From assembly GCA_965217125.1 (NCBI GenBank), contig OZ244244.1, forward strand, positions 248,001 through 312,000: a DNA stretch of 64,000 bases, read 5' to 3'. Below the pieces are notes generated by a model. It did no database searches and was not told the DNA's origin. It saw only the letters and a list, made by a program, of their open reading frames with translations. Shown here in pieces: positions 34,466 to 43,267 of this stretch; position 1 is the stretch's first letter; each line of letters starts with the position of its first letter. Source of the stretch: JAAOIF01 sp965217125. Its GTDB lineage: Bacteria; Pseudomonadota; Gammaproteobacteria; PS1; Pseudothioglobaceae. A program made the translations under genes and the position numbers.

Positions 34466-36081
34466 AAAAATATAGTATTGCACTCATTTTATTGTTGTTT
34501 TCAAGTTTAGTCTTTGCTGATAATCCTGCTAGTTTTTCCTCCTTTTATGTGCAATCACAAGGCTGGTGGGGTTTTGTCATAGCAGCTGGTATTGCAGCTG
34601 CTATTGGAGCAATAATATTTTTTACTGGCGGTGCTGCTAGCCCTCTTGTGGCTTGGGTTGGGAGTGCTATCGGTGGCTTTAGCGTTTTAACTGGTGCAGC
34701 GGCAACAAGTGCAGGGCTTGCTTTGCTTGGCGGCGGTTCTATTGCAAGCGGTGGCTTAGGTATTGCAGGCGGCACAGCATTATTGACTGCTGTTTTTACA
34801 TTTTCAACAGATGTTGTTGTTGATTATGCTGTCTCAACTGCCGTTAGTAGCTATCAATATAATAATTTGGTGGAAAAAAGTAAAAATATGCCAACATTAG
34901 CAATTCCTGTTAATGATAATGGTTCAACATCTTATGAAAAAGCAATTGAAATACTTGAAAAAATAAATAAAGAGGAAATTATTACCTCTAATGCCAATAA
35001 AGATACGATAAAAAAAGCCATTAGTTATATGGAAAATGACACCACAACAAAAAGCAAAGCATTAAAAGCATTACTTTATTTTATTTCTAATGATTATGAG
35101 CAAGCTAAATATTATGCAGAAGATGCAATCGACTACAGCAATGGTAAAAATACATTGCCAGAATTTATTTATGCTGTTAGTTTGTTATATGATGAGGATT
35201 TTAGCTATGATTCATCGCTTGAATATTTTAAAGGCTCTGTTATTAATGAGCCTGATAATAAACTAATTCCCTTGATGTTTTCCATTTATTTAGATAGATA
35301 TATTCTTAGGTTTGGTGCAGATGATAAATTTTTAGATGATATTTTTAACTTAATGGAGCATTATGAAATTAAAGAGTTTAAAACTCAAAACTACACGATA
35401 TTACTATCAAGGCACTTTATTTTACTAAAGCAAGAGCAACAAAAAATTACCGTTTTAGCAAATACACTAAACAATACGATTAAAGAAAGCCCTAAAACAC
35501 TAACTACTGTTAAACAATCATTAACTACATACAATAAACTTATTTATAACGCAAATTTAGTTTTTGATAATTATTCAGCAGTAAAAAATAAGCCTTTTTG
35601 GGGAATAGTTAAACAGGTTGATTTTGCTCAAATTCACGACAAATATGAAAAATTATTAAAGAAATATACAAATGACGAAGAAAGGCTATTGAAGTTGATA
35701 AATACGCTTGCTAATTACCAAAATTACATAAGTCAATTAAAATCAAATTTTGCTCAATTAGAACAAAAAAAGATAGAATTAGATAAATATAATAATATAA
35801 TCAATGATTCTGATAGTGTTTTAGAAGAACTTTTTAATTTAGGTTTTGATACTTATAGTGAGCTAAGAATAGTAGAATTTAAGGAAAAATTAGCAAAATA
35901 CAGACAACAATATACAGAATTAACCGAGAAACTAAGCAAAAAGCGTAATACTTTGATTGCTTATTTAGTTGCTATATTGTTATTTATTGCGATGATTATT
36001 TATGTCTTTAGAAGTAAAATACTAAATACAGTCGGTAAATTCCAACAACAAACCGATTGGCACAGTAAAACACCGTTGTAA
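34462..36081 (+). CDS. Membrane protein with Gly/Ala-rich hydrophobic region, helical repeats and C-terminal anchor
   Basis: This 539-residue protein has a signal peptide (KKYSIALILLLFSSLVFA), a long Gly/Ala-rich hydrophobic stretch (about residues 34-125, for example AAIGAIIFFTGGAASP and GLALLGGGSIASGGLG), TPR-like helices (about 150-320), coiled-coil-like segments (about 400-495) and a C-terminal membrane anchor (about 495-516). I do not recognise the family. Its last 13 residues (FQQQTDWHSKTPL) are copied from the GatA C terminus, so its natural end was replaced by gatA-derived sequence. It is translation-coupled to the secreted nuclease-like gene. A role in its export, immunity or membrane insertion is inference. 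Confidence 0.6.
   Translation: MKKYSIALILLLFSSLVFADNPASFSSFYVQSQGWWGFVIAAGIAAAIGAIIFFTGGAASPLVAWVGSAIGGFSVLTGAAATSAGLALLGGGSIASGGLGIAGGTALLTAVFTFSTDVVVDYAVSTAVSSYQYNNLVEKSKNMPTLAIPVNDNGSTSYEKAIEILEKINKEEIITSNANKDTIKKAISYMENDTTTKSKALKALLYFISNDYEQAKYYAEDAIDYSNGKNTLPEFIYAVSLLYDEDFSYDSSLEYFKGSVINEPDNKLIPLMFSIYLDRYILRFGADDKFLDDIFNLMEHYEIKEFKTQNYTILLSRHFILLKQEQQKITVLANTLNNTIKESPKTLTTVKQSLTTYNKLIYNANLVFDNYSAVKNKPFWGIVKQVDFAQIHDKYEKLLKKYTNDEERLLKLINTLANYQNYISQLKSNFAQLEQKKIELDKYNNIINDSDSVLEELFNLGFDTYSELRIVEFKEKLAKYRQQYTELTEKLSKKRNTLIAYLVAILLFIAMIIYVFRSKILNTVGKFQQQTDWHSKTPL
36038..36074 (+). repeat. Direct repeat, right copy (gatA-derived tail)
   Basis: This segment matches the gatA 3' end at 33658-33694 with two mismatches in 37 bp, same orientation. 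Here it is read in the gatA frame and supplies the last codons and stop of the membrane-protein gene. It marks the right boundary of a 2.4-kb inserted segment; a TATAAT sequence at 36091-36096 just before the next gene may belong to its promoter. Confidence 0.88.
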
Positions 36082-36102
36082 TGTAGATGGTATAATTTAA
36101 CT

Positions 36103-37143
36103 ATGAAAAACCATTTAACCAATATTGAGATTAAAAATTTTAAATGCTTTAAGGATTTTAAAGTTAAGGGCTTGGCTCGGGTTAATTTAATTACTGGGCA
36201 AAATAATGTGGGTAAAACATCGTTGATGGAAGCGTGTTTTTTAGTTGGCAGTGCCTTTAGTATTTTTAAAGAACACGATTATAAAACAAATACAGGCGCA
36301 CTTATGGATAGGGACTGGTTCCATTTTGAAATTATCAAGTTATTAATAGAAATACAACAAAATAGAGGAAAATCTACTTTTATTTTGCAATGGCTAACTG
36401 AAGAATTAAAATTAGATTTTAGTGATTTTGATATTAGTATTAATGATAAATTTAAGTTAACTTTGCAAGATAGCATACTAATTCCAGAACACTTTGGCAC
36501 TCAAGCATGGGGAAATTGGGGTAGTGTCAATATCGATAATTTTAGACGCCATAAGGAATATAGTAAAATTTGGACAAAAAATCATCTGCCGATTTTAAAT
36601 AATAGGACTTTTGTTTCAATATACGATGATAGTAAAAAAATAAACAATTTAATTGGTGATTTAAAATTAAATGGCACTATTAAACAGTTAAATTCAGCCT
36701 TAAAAGAGATGTTTAATATTCAAGAATTAGATGTTATTAAAGACAGCATTATGTTGAAAAATAATGGAAAATTTATGAATTTATCGCAGTTTGGAGACGG
36801 TATCAGGCATTTTATCAATATAATTATTGTGTTATTGTCTAATAAAAATCAAACTATTTATATCGATGAAGTTGATAATGGCATCCATCATTCTTTATTT
36901 AATGAATTATGGCAGGTTATTTTAAAAACTTCAAAAAAATTAAATATCCAAGTATTTGCCACAACTCATTCTAAAGAATGTTTAGAATCTTATGCCAGAA
37001 TTGCTAAAAAATTAGCGGATAAAGATATTGCCTTAGTTGAGTTAGGCACAAGCGATGGACAATTAAAAAATATTGTGTTTAACCACACAGAAATTATTGA
37101 AGATATATTGTTTCAAGATGAGGATATGAGAGGCTGGGAATGA
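36103..37143 (+). CDS. OLD-like ABC-type ATPase of a two-gene ATPase-TOPRIM system
   Basis: This 346-residue protein is an SMC/OLD-type ATPase: IEIKNFKCFKDF at the N terminus, Walker A TGQNNVGKTSLME (residues 31-43), signature-like LSQFGDGIRHF (about 226-236), Walker B QTIYIDEVDNGIHHS (about 248-262) and the switch motif ATTHSKECLES (about 286-296). No nuclease domain is fused. It overlaps by 4 bp (ATGA) a gene for a TOPRIM-like protein. Together they resemble split OLD systems such as PARIS (AriA-AriB), in which the ATPase senses a phage signal and releases the TOPRIM effector. The functional assignment is an inference from architecture. Confidence 0.78.
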   Translation: MKNHLTNIEIKNFKCFKDFKVKGLARVNLITGQNNVGKTSLMEACFLVGSAFSIFKEHDYKTNTGALMDRDWFHFEIIKLLIEIQQNRGKSTFILQWLTEELKLDFSDFDISINDKFKLTLQDSILIPEHFGTQAWGNWGSVNIDNFRRHKEYSKIWTKNHLPILNNRTFVSIYDDSKKINNLIGDLKLNGTIKQLNSALKEMFNIQELDVIKDSIMLKNNGKFMNLSQFGDGIRHFINIIIVLLSNKNQTIYIDEVDNGIHHSLFNELWQVILKTSKKLNIQVFATTHSKECLESYARIAKKLADKDIALVELGTSDGQLKNIVFNHTEIIEDILFQDEDMRGWE

Positions 37144-37682
37144 TAACAATTATCTGTGAGGGAGAGAGCGATAAAGAGTTTATCAATTTATTTTTAGCAC
37201 ATTTAAAGCAAGAGGGTAAATTAAATCCATTGCAAGAATATAAGGGGTGTATCACTTCAAAGGGTGGAAAGTCTAAGTTGTTAGCTAAGGCTAACTACAC
37301 CCAATTAACCAAAAGAATTGATAATAATAAGGTTAAAAAAATCTTATTTATTTTCGATGCTGATTTTAGTGAAGATGGCAAATGTAATGGCTTAAAAAAT
37401 AGTAAAAAGTGTATAGAAAAATTAATAAAAGACTTGGCTTGGAATATTGAGGCAGATTATTATATTTTTGATAAAAACTTAGATAATTTTATTATCAATA
37501 CATTAAGCAAAGAGCAACAGAAATGCTTTGAAGAATTTGATGAATGTTTAGAAATTGAAGATAAAAATAAAAACAAAAAAATTTCAACCTGTATTTACAA
37601 AAAACTCTACCCTCAAAGCCCTTACGATTTTTCACACAAAAATTTCAACGAACTTAAACAAAAACTAACTAATTTATTTTAA
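37140..37682 (+). CDS. TOPRIM-like protein (DUF3226/DUF4276-type) partner of the ATPase
   Basis: This 180-residue protein has the two TOPRIM acidic motifs: ITIICEGESDKEFI (Glu7) at the N terminus and KKILFIFDADFSEDG (Asp73, Asp75) in the middle, with GGKSKLL between them. The C-terminal part is Lys-rich and helical. TOPRIM domains cut or bind nucleic acid through Mg2+. The start overlaps the ATPase stop, the classical arrangement for interacting partners. It is followed after 5 bp by gatB. PARIS AriB (DUF4435) has the same role but is larger, so this may be a distinct family; no trans-acting immunity or phage gene is near. Confidence 0.7.
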   Translation: MITIICEGESDKEFINLFLAHLKQEGKLNPLQEYKGCITSKGGKSKLLAKANYTQLTKRIDNNKVKKILFIFDADFSEDGKCNGLKNSKKCIEKLIKDLAWNIEADYYIFDKNLDNFIINTLSKEQQKCFEEFDECLEIEDKNKNKKISTCIYKKLYPQSPYDFSHKNFNELKQKLTNLF

Positions 37683-37687
37683 CTAAT

Positions 37688-39115
37688 ATGCAATGGGAAA
37701 CAGTAATTGGGTTGGAAATACACGCTCAGCTAAATACCAAATCTAAAATATTTTCTGCTGCCAATACACAATTTGGTGCACAGCCGAATGCACAGGCCTG
37801 TGCAGTTGATTTGGGGTTGCCGGGGGTGTTGCCGGTTTTGAATAAAGAGGTGGTAAATAAAGCGATTAGATTTGGTTTGGCAGTGGATGCAAAAATCAAC
37901 CAACGCAATATATTTGACCGAAAAAACTATTTTTATCCAGATTTACCTAAGGGCTATCAAATTTCACAATTAGAGATACCTATTGTTGGTGAGGGGAAAA
38001 TTGACATTACTATTGATGGTCAAACCAAAACCATTGGCATTACCCGCGCGCATTTGGAAGAAGATGCGGGCAAATCAGTGCATGATATGTTTGCTGATTA
38101 TACAGCCATTGATTTGAATCGCGCCGGCACACCCTTGTTAGAAATTGTTTCTGAGCCTGATATGCGCAGTGCTAAAGAGGCGGTGGCTTATGCCAAGAAA
38201 ATTCATACTTTGCTGCAATATATTGGTATTTGCGATGGCAATATGCAAGAAGGCTCGTTCCGTTGTGATGCCAATGTTTCTATTCGTCCGCTGGGGCAAG
38301 AGGCGCTTGGCACGCGGGCGGAGTTGAAAAATATTAACTCGTTTAAATTTTTACAGCGTGCGATTAATTTAGAGGTTGAACGCCAGCAAGATATTTTGGA
38401 AGAGGGCGGCAGGGTGGTGCAGGAAACGCGTTTGTATGACGCGGTAAAACATCAAACGCGCTCAATGCGTAGCAAAGAGGAGGCAAATGATTATCGTTAT
38501 TTTCCCGACCCTGATTTACTGCCGGTTGAGATTGTAGATGAATTATTGGCGCAAATTAAACAAACTTTGCCTGAATTACCACAGCAGAAAAAGGCAAGAT
38601 TTATTGCCCAATTTGATTTAAGCGAGTATGACGCTGATATTCTCACCGCACAAAAACCATTGGCTGATTATTTTGAACAAATGTTGAAAAATAACGCCAA
38701 TAACGCCAAACTTTGTGCAAATTGGGTAATGGGCGAGCTTAGTGCGGCGCTCAATAAAAATCAGATTGAAATCACCGATAGCCCCGTGTCTGCGGATGAT
38801 TTGTCGTTATTGATTAGCCGTATTGACGATGATACCATTTCCAGCAAAATTGCCAAAGATGTATTTAAAGCGATGTGGAACGGCGGCGGATCTGTAGATG
38901 AAATCATCAAAACTAAAGGCTTAAAACAAATGACTGATAGCAGCGAAATTGAGGCGATTGTTGATAGTATTATTGCTAACAATACACCTCAAGTTGAACA
39001 ATTCAAATCAGGTAATGAAAAAATTATAAGTTTTTTTGTCGGGCAAGCTATGAAAGCTACTAACGGCAAAGCTAACCCTAAAGTACTTAACCAATTACTC
39101 AGAAAAAAACTATAA
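37688..39115 (+). CDS. gatB: Aspartyl/glutamyl-tRNA(Asn/Gln) amidotransferase subunit B
   Basis: This 475-residue subunit phosphorylates the misacylated tRNA and transfers ammonia supplied by GatA. It begins WETVIGLEIHAQLNTKSKIF and contains NRAGTPLLEIVSEPDM, SFRCDANVSIRP and KNINSFKFLQRAI, the GatB core, followed by the helical and YqeY domains (tail KANPKVLNQLLRKKL). In most relatives it directly follows gatA; here about 4 kb of accessory genes separate them, so expression may depend on read-through of the island or on a promoter inside it. Confidence 0.96.
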   Translation: MQWETVIGLEIHAQLNTKSKIFSAANTQFGAQPNAQACAVDLGLPGVLPVLNKEVVNKAIRFGLAVDAKINQRNIFDRKNYFYPDLPKGYQISQLEIPIVGEGKIDITIDGQTKTIGITRAHLEEDAGKSVHDMFADYTAIDLNRAGTPLLEIVSEPDMRSAKEAVAYAKKIHTLLQYIGICDGNMQEGSFRCDANVSIRPLGQEALGTRAELKNINSFKFLQRAINLEVERQQDILEEGGRVVQETRLYDAVKHQTRSMRSKEEANDYRYFPDPDLLPVEIVDELLAQIKQTLPELPQQKKARFIAQFDLSEYDADILTAQKPLADYFEQMLKNNANNAKLCANWVMGELSAALNKNQIEITDSPVSADDLSLLISRIDDDTISSKIAKDVFKAMWNGGGSVDEIIKTKGLKQMTDSSEIEAIVDSIIANNTPQVEQFKSGNEKIISFFVGQAMKATNGKANPKVLNQLLRKKL

Positions 39116-39276
39116 TGTGGTGAGTCGCAGTAGGTCTCTATTGAATACAATATTGCGTTAAGAGAACGATATATTTAGTTTTTAGGAGTTTGATGAGTTT
39201 ATTTTTGGATTTATGTAATTACATCAATAGTTTATGGTATCATCATCGTTTAATTTTAATAAATAGGAGTAATACA

Positions 39277-40038
39277 ATGAAAAAAATACTAATAATTAGT
39301 TTGTTAATGCTTTCAATGTTTAGTTATGCTAAAGATTGGAAGAGTATTAGAATAGGGGTTGAGGGTGCTTATCCGCCATTTAGTGAAACTAAGGCTGATG
39401 GTAGTGTGGTTGGTTTTGATATTGATATTGCTAATGCACTTTGTAATAAATTAGGGGCAAAATGTAAAATGATTACTCAAGATTGGGATGGCATGATTCC
39501 TGCATTGTTGGCGCGTAAATATGATGCAATTATTGCTTCAATGTCAATTACCGAAGAGCGTAAGAAAAAAGTAGCTTTTACTAATAAATATTATTCATCA
39601 CCAGCACGCTTTTTCAAAAAAACTAGTTCAAATACTACCATTTTGAATAGCAGAATGAAAGGTTTATCAGTTGGTGTTCAGCAAGAAACCATTATGGATA
39701 AATTTTTAACTGATAACTGGGGAGGTATTGTTAAAATTAAGCGTTATACAACACAAGAAGATGCAAATAACGACTTATTAACAAGTCGTCTTGATTTAGT
39801 ATTAGCAGAAATTGGCCCTGCTGCTGACTTTATTAAATCTCAAGGCGATAAATTAACCTTTGTTGGTCCTAGTTATTCAGATGAAAAATGGTTTGGTGAA
39901 GGCATTGGTATTGCTGTTCGTAAAGGTGATTATGATTTAAAAACCAAACTTAATAATGCCATTAAAGAAATTTTAGAAGATGGCACTTATGACAAAATTG
40001 CTGATAATTATTTTGATTACAATATTTATGGCGGCTAA
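39277..40038 (+). CDS. Amino-acid ABC transporter periplasmic binding protein
   Basis: From ATG 39277, preceded by AGGAG at 39265-39269, this protein has 253 residues with a signal peptide (KKILIISLLMLSMFSYA). The mature part begins IRIGVEGAYPPFSETKADGS and has GFDIDIANALCNKLG and ARKYDAIIASMSITEERKK, typical of the His/Lys/Arg/ornithine (HisJ/ArtJ) cluster of polar amino acid binders. It captures an amino acid in the periplasm and delivers it to the two permeases encoded next. A 10-bp stem hairpin follows the gene. The exact ligand is not predictable; basic amino acids are most likely. Confidence 0.88.
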   Translation: MKKILIISLLMLSMFSYAKDWKSIRIGVEGAYPPFSETKADGSVVGFDIDIANALCNKLGAKCKMITQDWDGMIPALLARKYDAIIASMSITEERKKKVAFTNKYYSSPARFFKKTSSNTTILNSRMKGLSVGVQQETIMDKFLTDNWGGIVKIKRYTTQEDANNDLLTSRLDLVLAEIGPAADFIKSQGDKLTFVGPSYSDEKWFGEGIGIAVRKGDYDLKTKLNNAIKEILEDGTYDKIADNYFDYNIYGG

Positions 40039-40064
40039 TTTTTAATACTATTTCTCAACTATAT

Positions 40065-40092
40065 GCTAAGTTGTTAATAATGACAACTTAGC
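40065..40092 (+). terminator. Intercistronic hairpin after the binding-protein gene
   Basis: GCTAAGTTGT at 40065-40074 pairs perfectly with ACAACTTAGC at 40083-40092 around an 8-base loop, followed by GTTTTAAAAT. It lies between the binding-protein and permease genes. Such hairpins usually act as partial terminators or mRNA-end protectors that keep binding-protein levels above permease levels. The short T-run suggests incomplete termination. Confidence 0.7.
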
Positions 40093-40107
40093 GTTTTAAA
40101 ATAAATT

Positions 40108-40788
40108 TTGTTCTTATTTGATTATTACGATACACTCTCACAAGGGCTATTACTAACCATATCTGTTGCCTTATGGTCGTTATTGTTTTCTTGTATTATT
40201 GGCTTTGTTGTTGCACTTGCTAAACTCTCACATACCGCTGTTATTAAATCCTTAGCTAGTTTATATACCTTTGTAGTTAGAGGCATACCTGATTTGGTAA
40301 TGATGCTGTTAGTTTTTTATGGCGGTCAAATTGCAGTTAATGCAATTACTGCTTATTATGGTATGGATTATATTGATGTGGATGCTTTTTACGCTGGTAT
40401 ATTCACACTATCTTTTATTTTTGGCGCCTTTATGGCAGAGACTTTTAGGGCTGCTATATTAGCAGTTGATGTCGCTCAAATAGAAGCAGGAAAAGCATTT
40501 GGTATTAGTAGATTTAATATTATAAGACGCATTTTAATACCGCAAATGTTATTGCATGCATTACCGGGATTTACTAATAATTGGTTAGTTTTATTAAAAG
40601 CAACAGCTATTTTATCGGTAATTGGGCTACATGATATTGTCTTTGTTGCTAATAGTGCTAGCCGTTCTACTCATCAACCTTTTGTGTTTTACTTTATTGT
40701 CTCATTGGTATATTTACTTCTCACTTGGTTATCAATAAGAGCAATACGAAAAGTTGAAGATCACTATCACCTTGAGCATCAAACCTAA
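40108..40788 (+). CDS. Amino-acid ABC transporter permease (HisQ/ArtQ-type)
   Basis: This 226-residue inner-membrane protein has about five membrane segments and the polar-amino-acid permease motifs FVVRGIPDLVMMLLVFYGG and the EAA loop AQIEAGKAFGISRFNIIRRILIPQ that docks the ATPase. The most likely start is TTG 40108, as no ATG lies before the first membrane segment (LSQGLLLTISVALWSLLF). It abuts the second permease gene (1-bp overlap). Together they should form a heterodimeric channel. No ATP-binding subunit gene is found within the window. Confidence 0.85.
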   Translation: MFLFDYYDTLSQGLLLTISVALWSLLFSCIIGFVVALAKLSHTAVIKSLASLYTFVVRGIPDLVMMLLVFYGGQIAVNAITAYYGMDYIDVDAFYAGIFTLSFIFGAFMAETFRAAILAVDVAQIEAGKAFGISRFNIIRRILIPQMLLHALPGFTNNWLVLLKATAILSVIGLHDIVFVANSASRSTHQPFVFYFIVSLVYLLLTWLSIRAIRKVEDHYHLEHQT

Positions 40789-41483
40789 TGTTAGATTTTA
40801 AGCCTATTTTAGATAATCTTGATTTTTACCTAATAGGTTTTTCTATGACCATTACCCTCACAGTGGTATCGCTTATGATTGGTTTGGTTATGGCACTAGC
40901 ATTTGCGATTATTAAAGATGGTAAGACGACTTGGCTTATTAAACTTATTGATGGCTTTGTTTTTTACTTTAGAGGCACACCGTGTTTATTGCAAATTTAT
41001 TTAATATATTTTGGTTTGGCTCAGTTTGAGTGGCTACAAAATAGTATTTTATGGGTAGCTTTTCGTGAGCCTGTATTTTGTGCCATCTTGGTGCTGACTT
41101 TAAACACTTGTGCTTATACCACGCAAATTATATATGGTGCAATAAAAGCAACGCCTAAGGGTGAAATAGAAGCAGGTTATGCCTTTGGGTTTAATCGTCT
41201 TGGTAATTTGCGCTATATTATACTACCTAGTGTATTGCGGCGTATTATTCCACTTTATGCTAATGAAACTGTATTTTTAATGCAAGCAACCGCATTGGTT
41301 AGCACAATTACAGTAGTAGAACTAACACAAGTTGCTAGGGTAATTAATTCTCGTTTTTTCTTACCATTTGAGGCCTTTATTTTTGCAGCTTTGTTTTATA
41401 TGACAATTAGTTATGCTATTTTTATTGGGCTACATTTTTTAGAAAAGAAACTCAGTATTAGCACTAATAATCAAGAATTTTAA
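40788..41483 (+). CDS. Amino-acid ABC transporter permease (HisM/ArtM-type)
   Basis: This 231-residue permease has the same fold as its neighbour: FVFYFRGTPCLLQIYLIYFG and the EAA loop KGEIEAGYAFGFNRLGNLRYIILPS, with about five membrane segments. It completes the transmembrane part of the uptake system. The expected ATPase gene (HisP/ArtP) does not follow; the next gene is on the other strand, 48 bp away. The transporter must therefore borrow an ATPase encoded elsewhere. Confidence 0.86.
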   Translation: MLDFKPILDNLDFYLIGFSMTITLTVVSLMIGLVMALAFAIIKDGKTTWLIKLIDGFVFYFRGTPCLLQIYLIYFGLAQFEWLQNSILWVAFREPVFCAILVLTLNTCAYTTQIIYGAIKATPKGEIEAGYAFGFNRLGNLRYIILPSVLRRIIPLYANETVFLMQATALVSTITVVELTQVARVINSRFFLPFEAFIFAALFYMTISYAIFIGLHFLEKKLSISTNNQEF

Positions 41484-41530
41484 GGAAGGGTGTATTTTGC
41501 TATCGTCCTAAAATTATACTGTCTCCTAAT

Positions 41531-43249
41531 TTAAAAACCCATAGCAGCTGATGTGCTTGTTCTTGGATCTGCGGCACCATAAAATGTGCCGTCTTTGCCA
41601 ACCATTATGCTTTGAATAGCGCCCATAGGGCGTTTTTGCTTAATAGTATGCCCCATATTTTGTAGAATTTTAATGGTATCCATACTTAAACCCTGTTCAA
41701 TTCTAATTTCATCTGGTAGCCATTGGTGGTGCACCCTAGTGGCGTTTACTGCTGCTTGTATGTTGAGATTGTGGTCGATAACATTGCTTATTACTTGTAG
41801 TGTTGTGGTAATAATTCTAGCACCTCCTGGACTACCAGTTATTAAAAAGTTTTTATCATTTTTTTTAACAATAGTGGGCGACATTGAACTAAGCATTCTT
41901 TTATTTGCTTGAATTTGATTAGCTTTGCCGCCTATTAAGCCGTAAGCATTAGCTATGCCGGGTTTAGCACTAAAGTCATCCATTTCATTATTTAATAAAA
42001 AACCAGCACCTTCAACAACAATATGAGAGCCATAACTAAAGTTTATGGTATAAGTATTAGCAACAGCATTACCAAATTTATCTATTATTGAGAAGTGAGT
42101 TGTTTCATCACTTTCATAAGGTAGCGGATTGCCGTGTAGTATATTTTTGCTACTATTAGTTAGTTTGTCATTTATTGTTTTTTTAAGTTCTAAGGCATAT
42201 TTTTTAGAAACTAAGCCAGATATTGGCACACTAACAAAATCTGTATCGCCTAAGTATTTTGCTCTATCTGCATAAGCTAATTTCATTGCTTCTGCCATAA
42301 AGTGTATTGTTTGTGCTGAATTAAGCCCTAATTTTGCTATTGGGTAATTTTCTAAAATATTTAGAATTTCAATTATATGCACTCCACCAGAGCTTGGCGG
42401 CCCCATAGAGTATATATCATGGCCACGATATTTGCCGTGTATTGGTTTTCTAATAACTGGATAATAAGCTTTTAAATCTGCTTTTGTTATTAAGCCGCCA
42501 CCTTGTTTCATTTGTGCGACAATCAAATCTGCTGTTTTGCCTTGATAAAATTCTTTAACACCATACTTAGCAATACGCTTTAAGGTAGCTGCTAAATCTT
42601 TTTGTATAAAAATATCACCAACTTTATAATTAGAGCCATCTTTTTTAAAGAATATTTTACGAGTAGATGCATGAGATTTTAATAGTTTTTCTTGTGCCTT
42701 AATTCCTTTTACAAACCTTGGGGTTATGATAAAACCATTTTCTGCTAATTTTATTGCTGGTTTTAATGCCGCAGAAAGCTGTATTGTGCCGTATTTTTCT
42801 AAGGCTAAAGCTAGACCATATACTGTCCCCGGCACACCAGATGCTTTATGAGAGTAGCGACTTAAGTTTTTATCAACATTGCCATTTTCATCTAAATACA
42901 TATCCCTTGTTGCGGCATGTGGTGCTTTTTCTCTATAATCAATACTTATTACTTTATTTTTATCTGCTAAAGACACAAGCATAAAACCACCGCCACCAAT
43001 ATTACCAGACCTAGGTTGAGTAACAGCTAAAGAAAAAGCCGCTACTACCGCAGCATCAATAGCATTACCCCCTTGTTTTAGCACATTAAGAGCTGATTCT
43101 GTTGCTAAAAAATGACTGGTAACAACCATGCCATTTTTAGCCTCTTTTGGCATACTACGCTGACCAATTACACTATTTTTAGTAATTGCTAGAGTATTTT
43201 GGGCTAAAAAAGTTATTAATATTATTACAGATAGTATTTTTTTTATCAT
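41531..43249 (-). CDS. ggt: Gamma-glutamyltransferase (glutathione hydrolase)
   Basis: This 572-residue periplasmic enzyme removes the gamma-glutamyl group from glutathione and related compounds. A signal peptide (KKILSVIILITFLAQNTLA) precedes the large-subunit start (NSVIGQRSMPKEAKNGMV). Self-cleavage should occur before Thr383 in DETTHFSIIDKFGNA, whose Thr becomes the N-terminal nucleophile of the small subunit. GNIGGGGFM, MGPPSSGGVH and TGSPGGARI bind substrate. It lies 18 bp after sdaA on the same strand and is probably cotranscribed. The product glutamate and Cys-Gly could be taken up by the convergent amino-acid transporter. Confidence 0.94.
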   Translation of the reverse strand: MIKKILSVIILITFLAQNTLAITKNSVIGQRSMPKEAKNGMVVTSHFLATESALNVLKQGGNAIDAAVVAAFSLAVTQPRSGNIGGGGFMLVSLADKNKVISIDYREKAPHAATRDMYLDENGNVDKNLSRYSHKASGVPGTVYGLALALEKYGTIQLSAALKPAIKLAENGFIITPRFVKGIKAQEKLLKSHASTRKIFFKKDGSNYKVGDIFIQKDLAATLKRIAKYGVKEFYQGKTADLIVAQMKQGGGLITKADLKAYYPVIRKPIHGKYRGHDIYSMGPPSSGGVHIIEILNILENYPIAKLGLNSAQTIHFMAEAMKLAYADRAKYLGDTDFVSVPISGLVSKKYALELKKTINDKLTNSSKNILHGNPLPYESDETTHFSIIDKFGNAVANTYTINFSYGSHIVVEGAGFLLNNEMDDFSAKPGIANAYGLIGGKANQIQANKRMLSSMSPTIVKKNDKNFLITGSPGGARIITTTLQVISNVIDHNLNIQAAVNATRVHHQWLPDEIRIEQGLSMDTIKILQNMGHTIKQKRPMGAIQSIMVGKDGTFYGAADPRTSTSAAMGF

Positions 43250-43267
43250 TTAGTTTTGCTTGTTATA

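Noticed and set aside
39116..39276. Possible small RNA or tRNA between gatB and the binding-protein gene
   Set aside because: The sequence gives no cloverleaf and only short imperfect stems; it probably contains just the transporter promoter.
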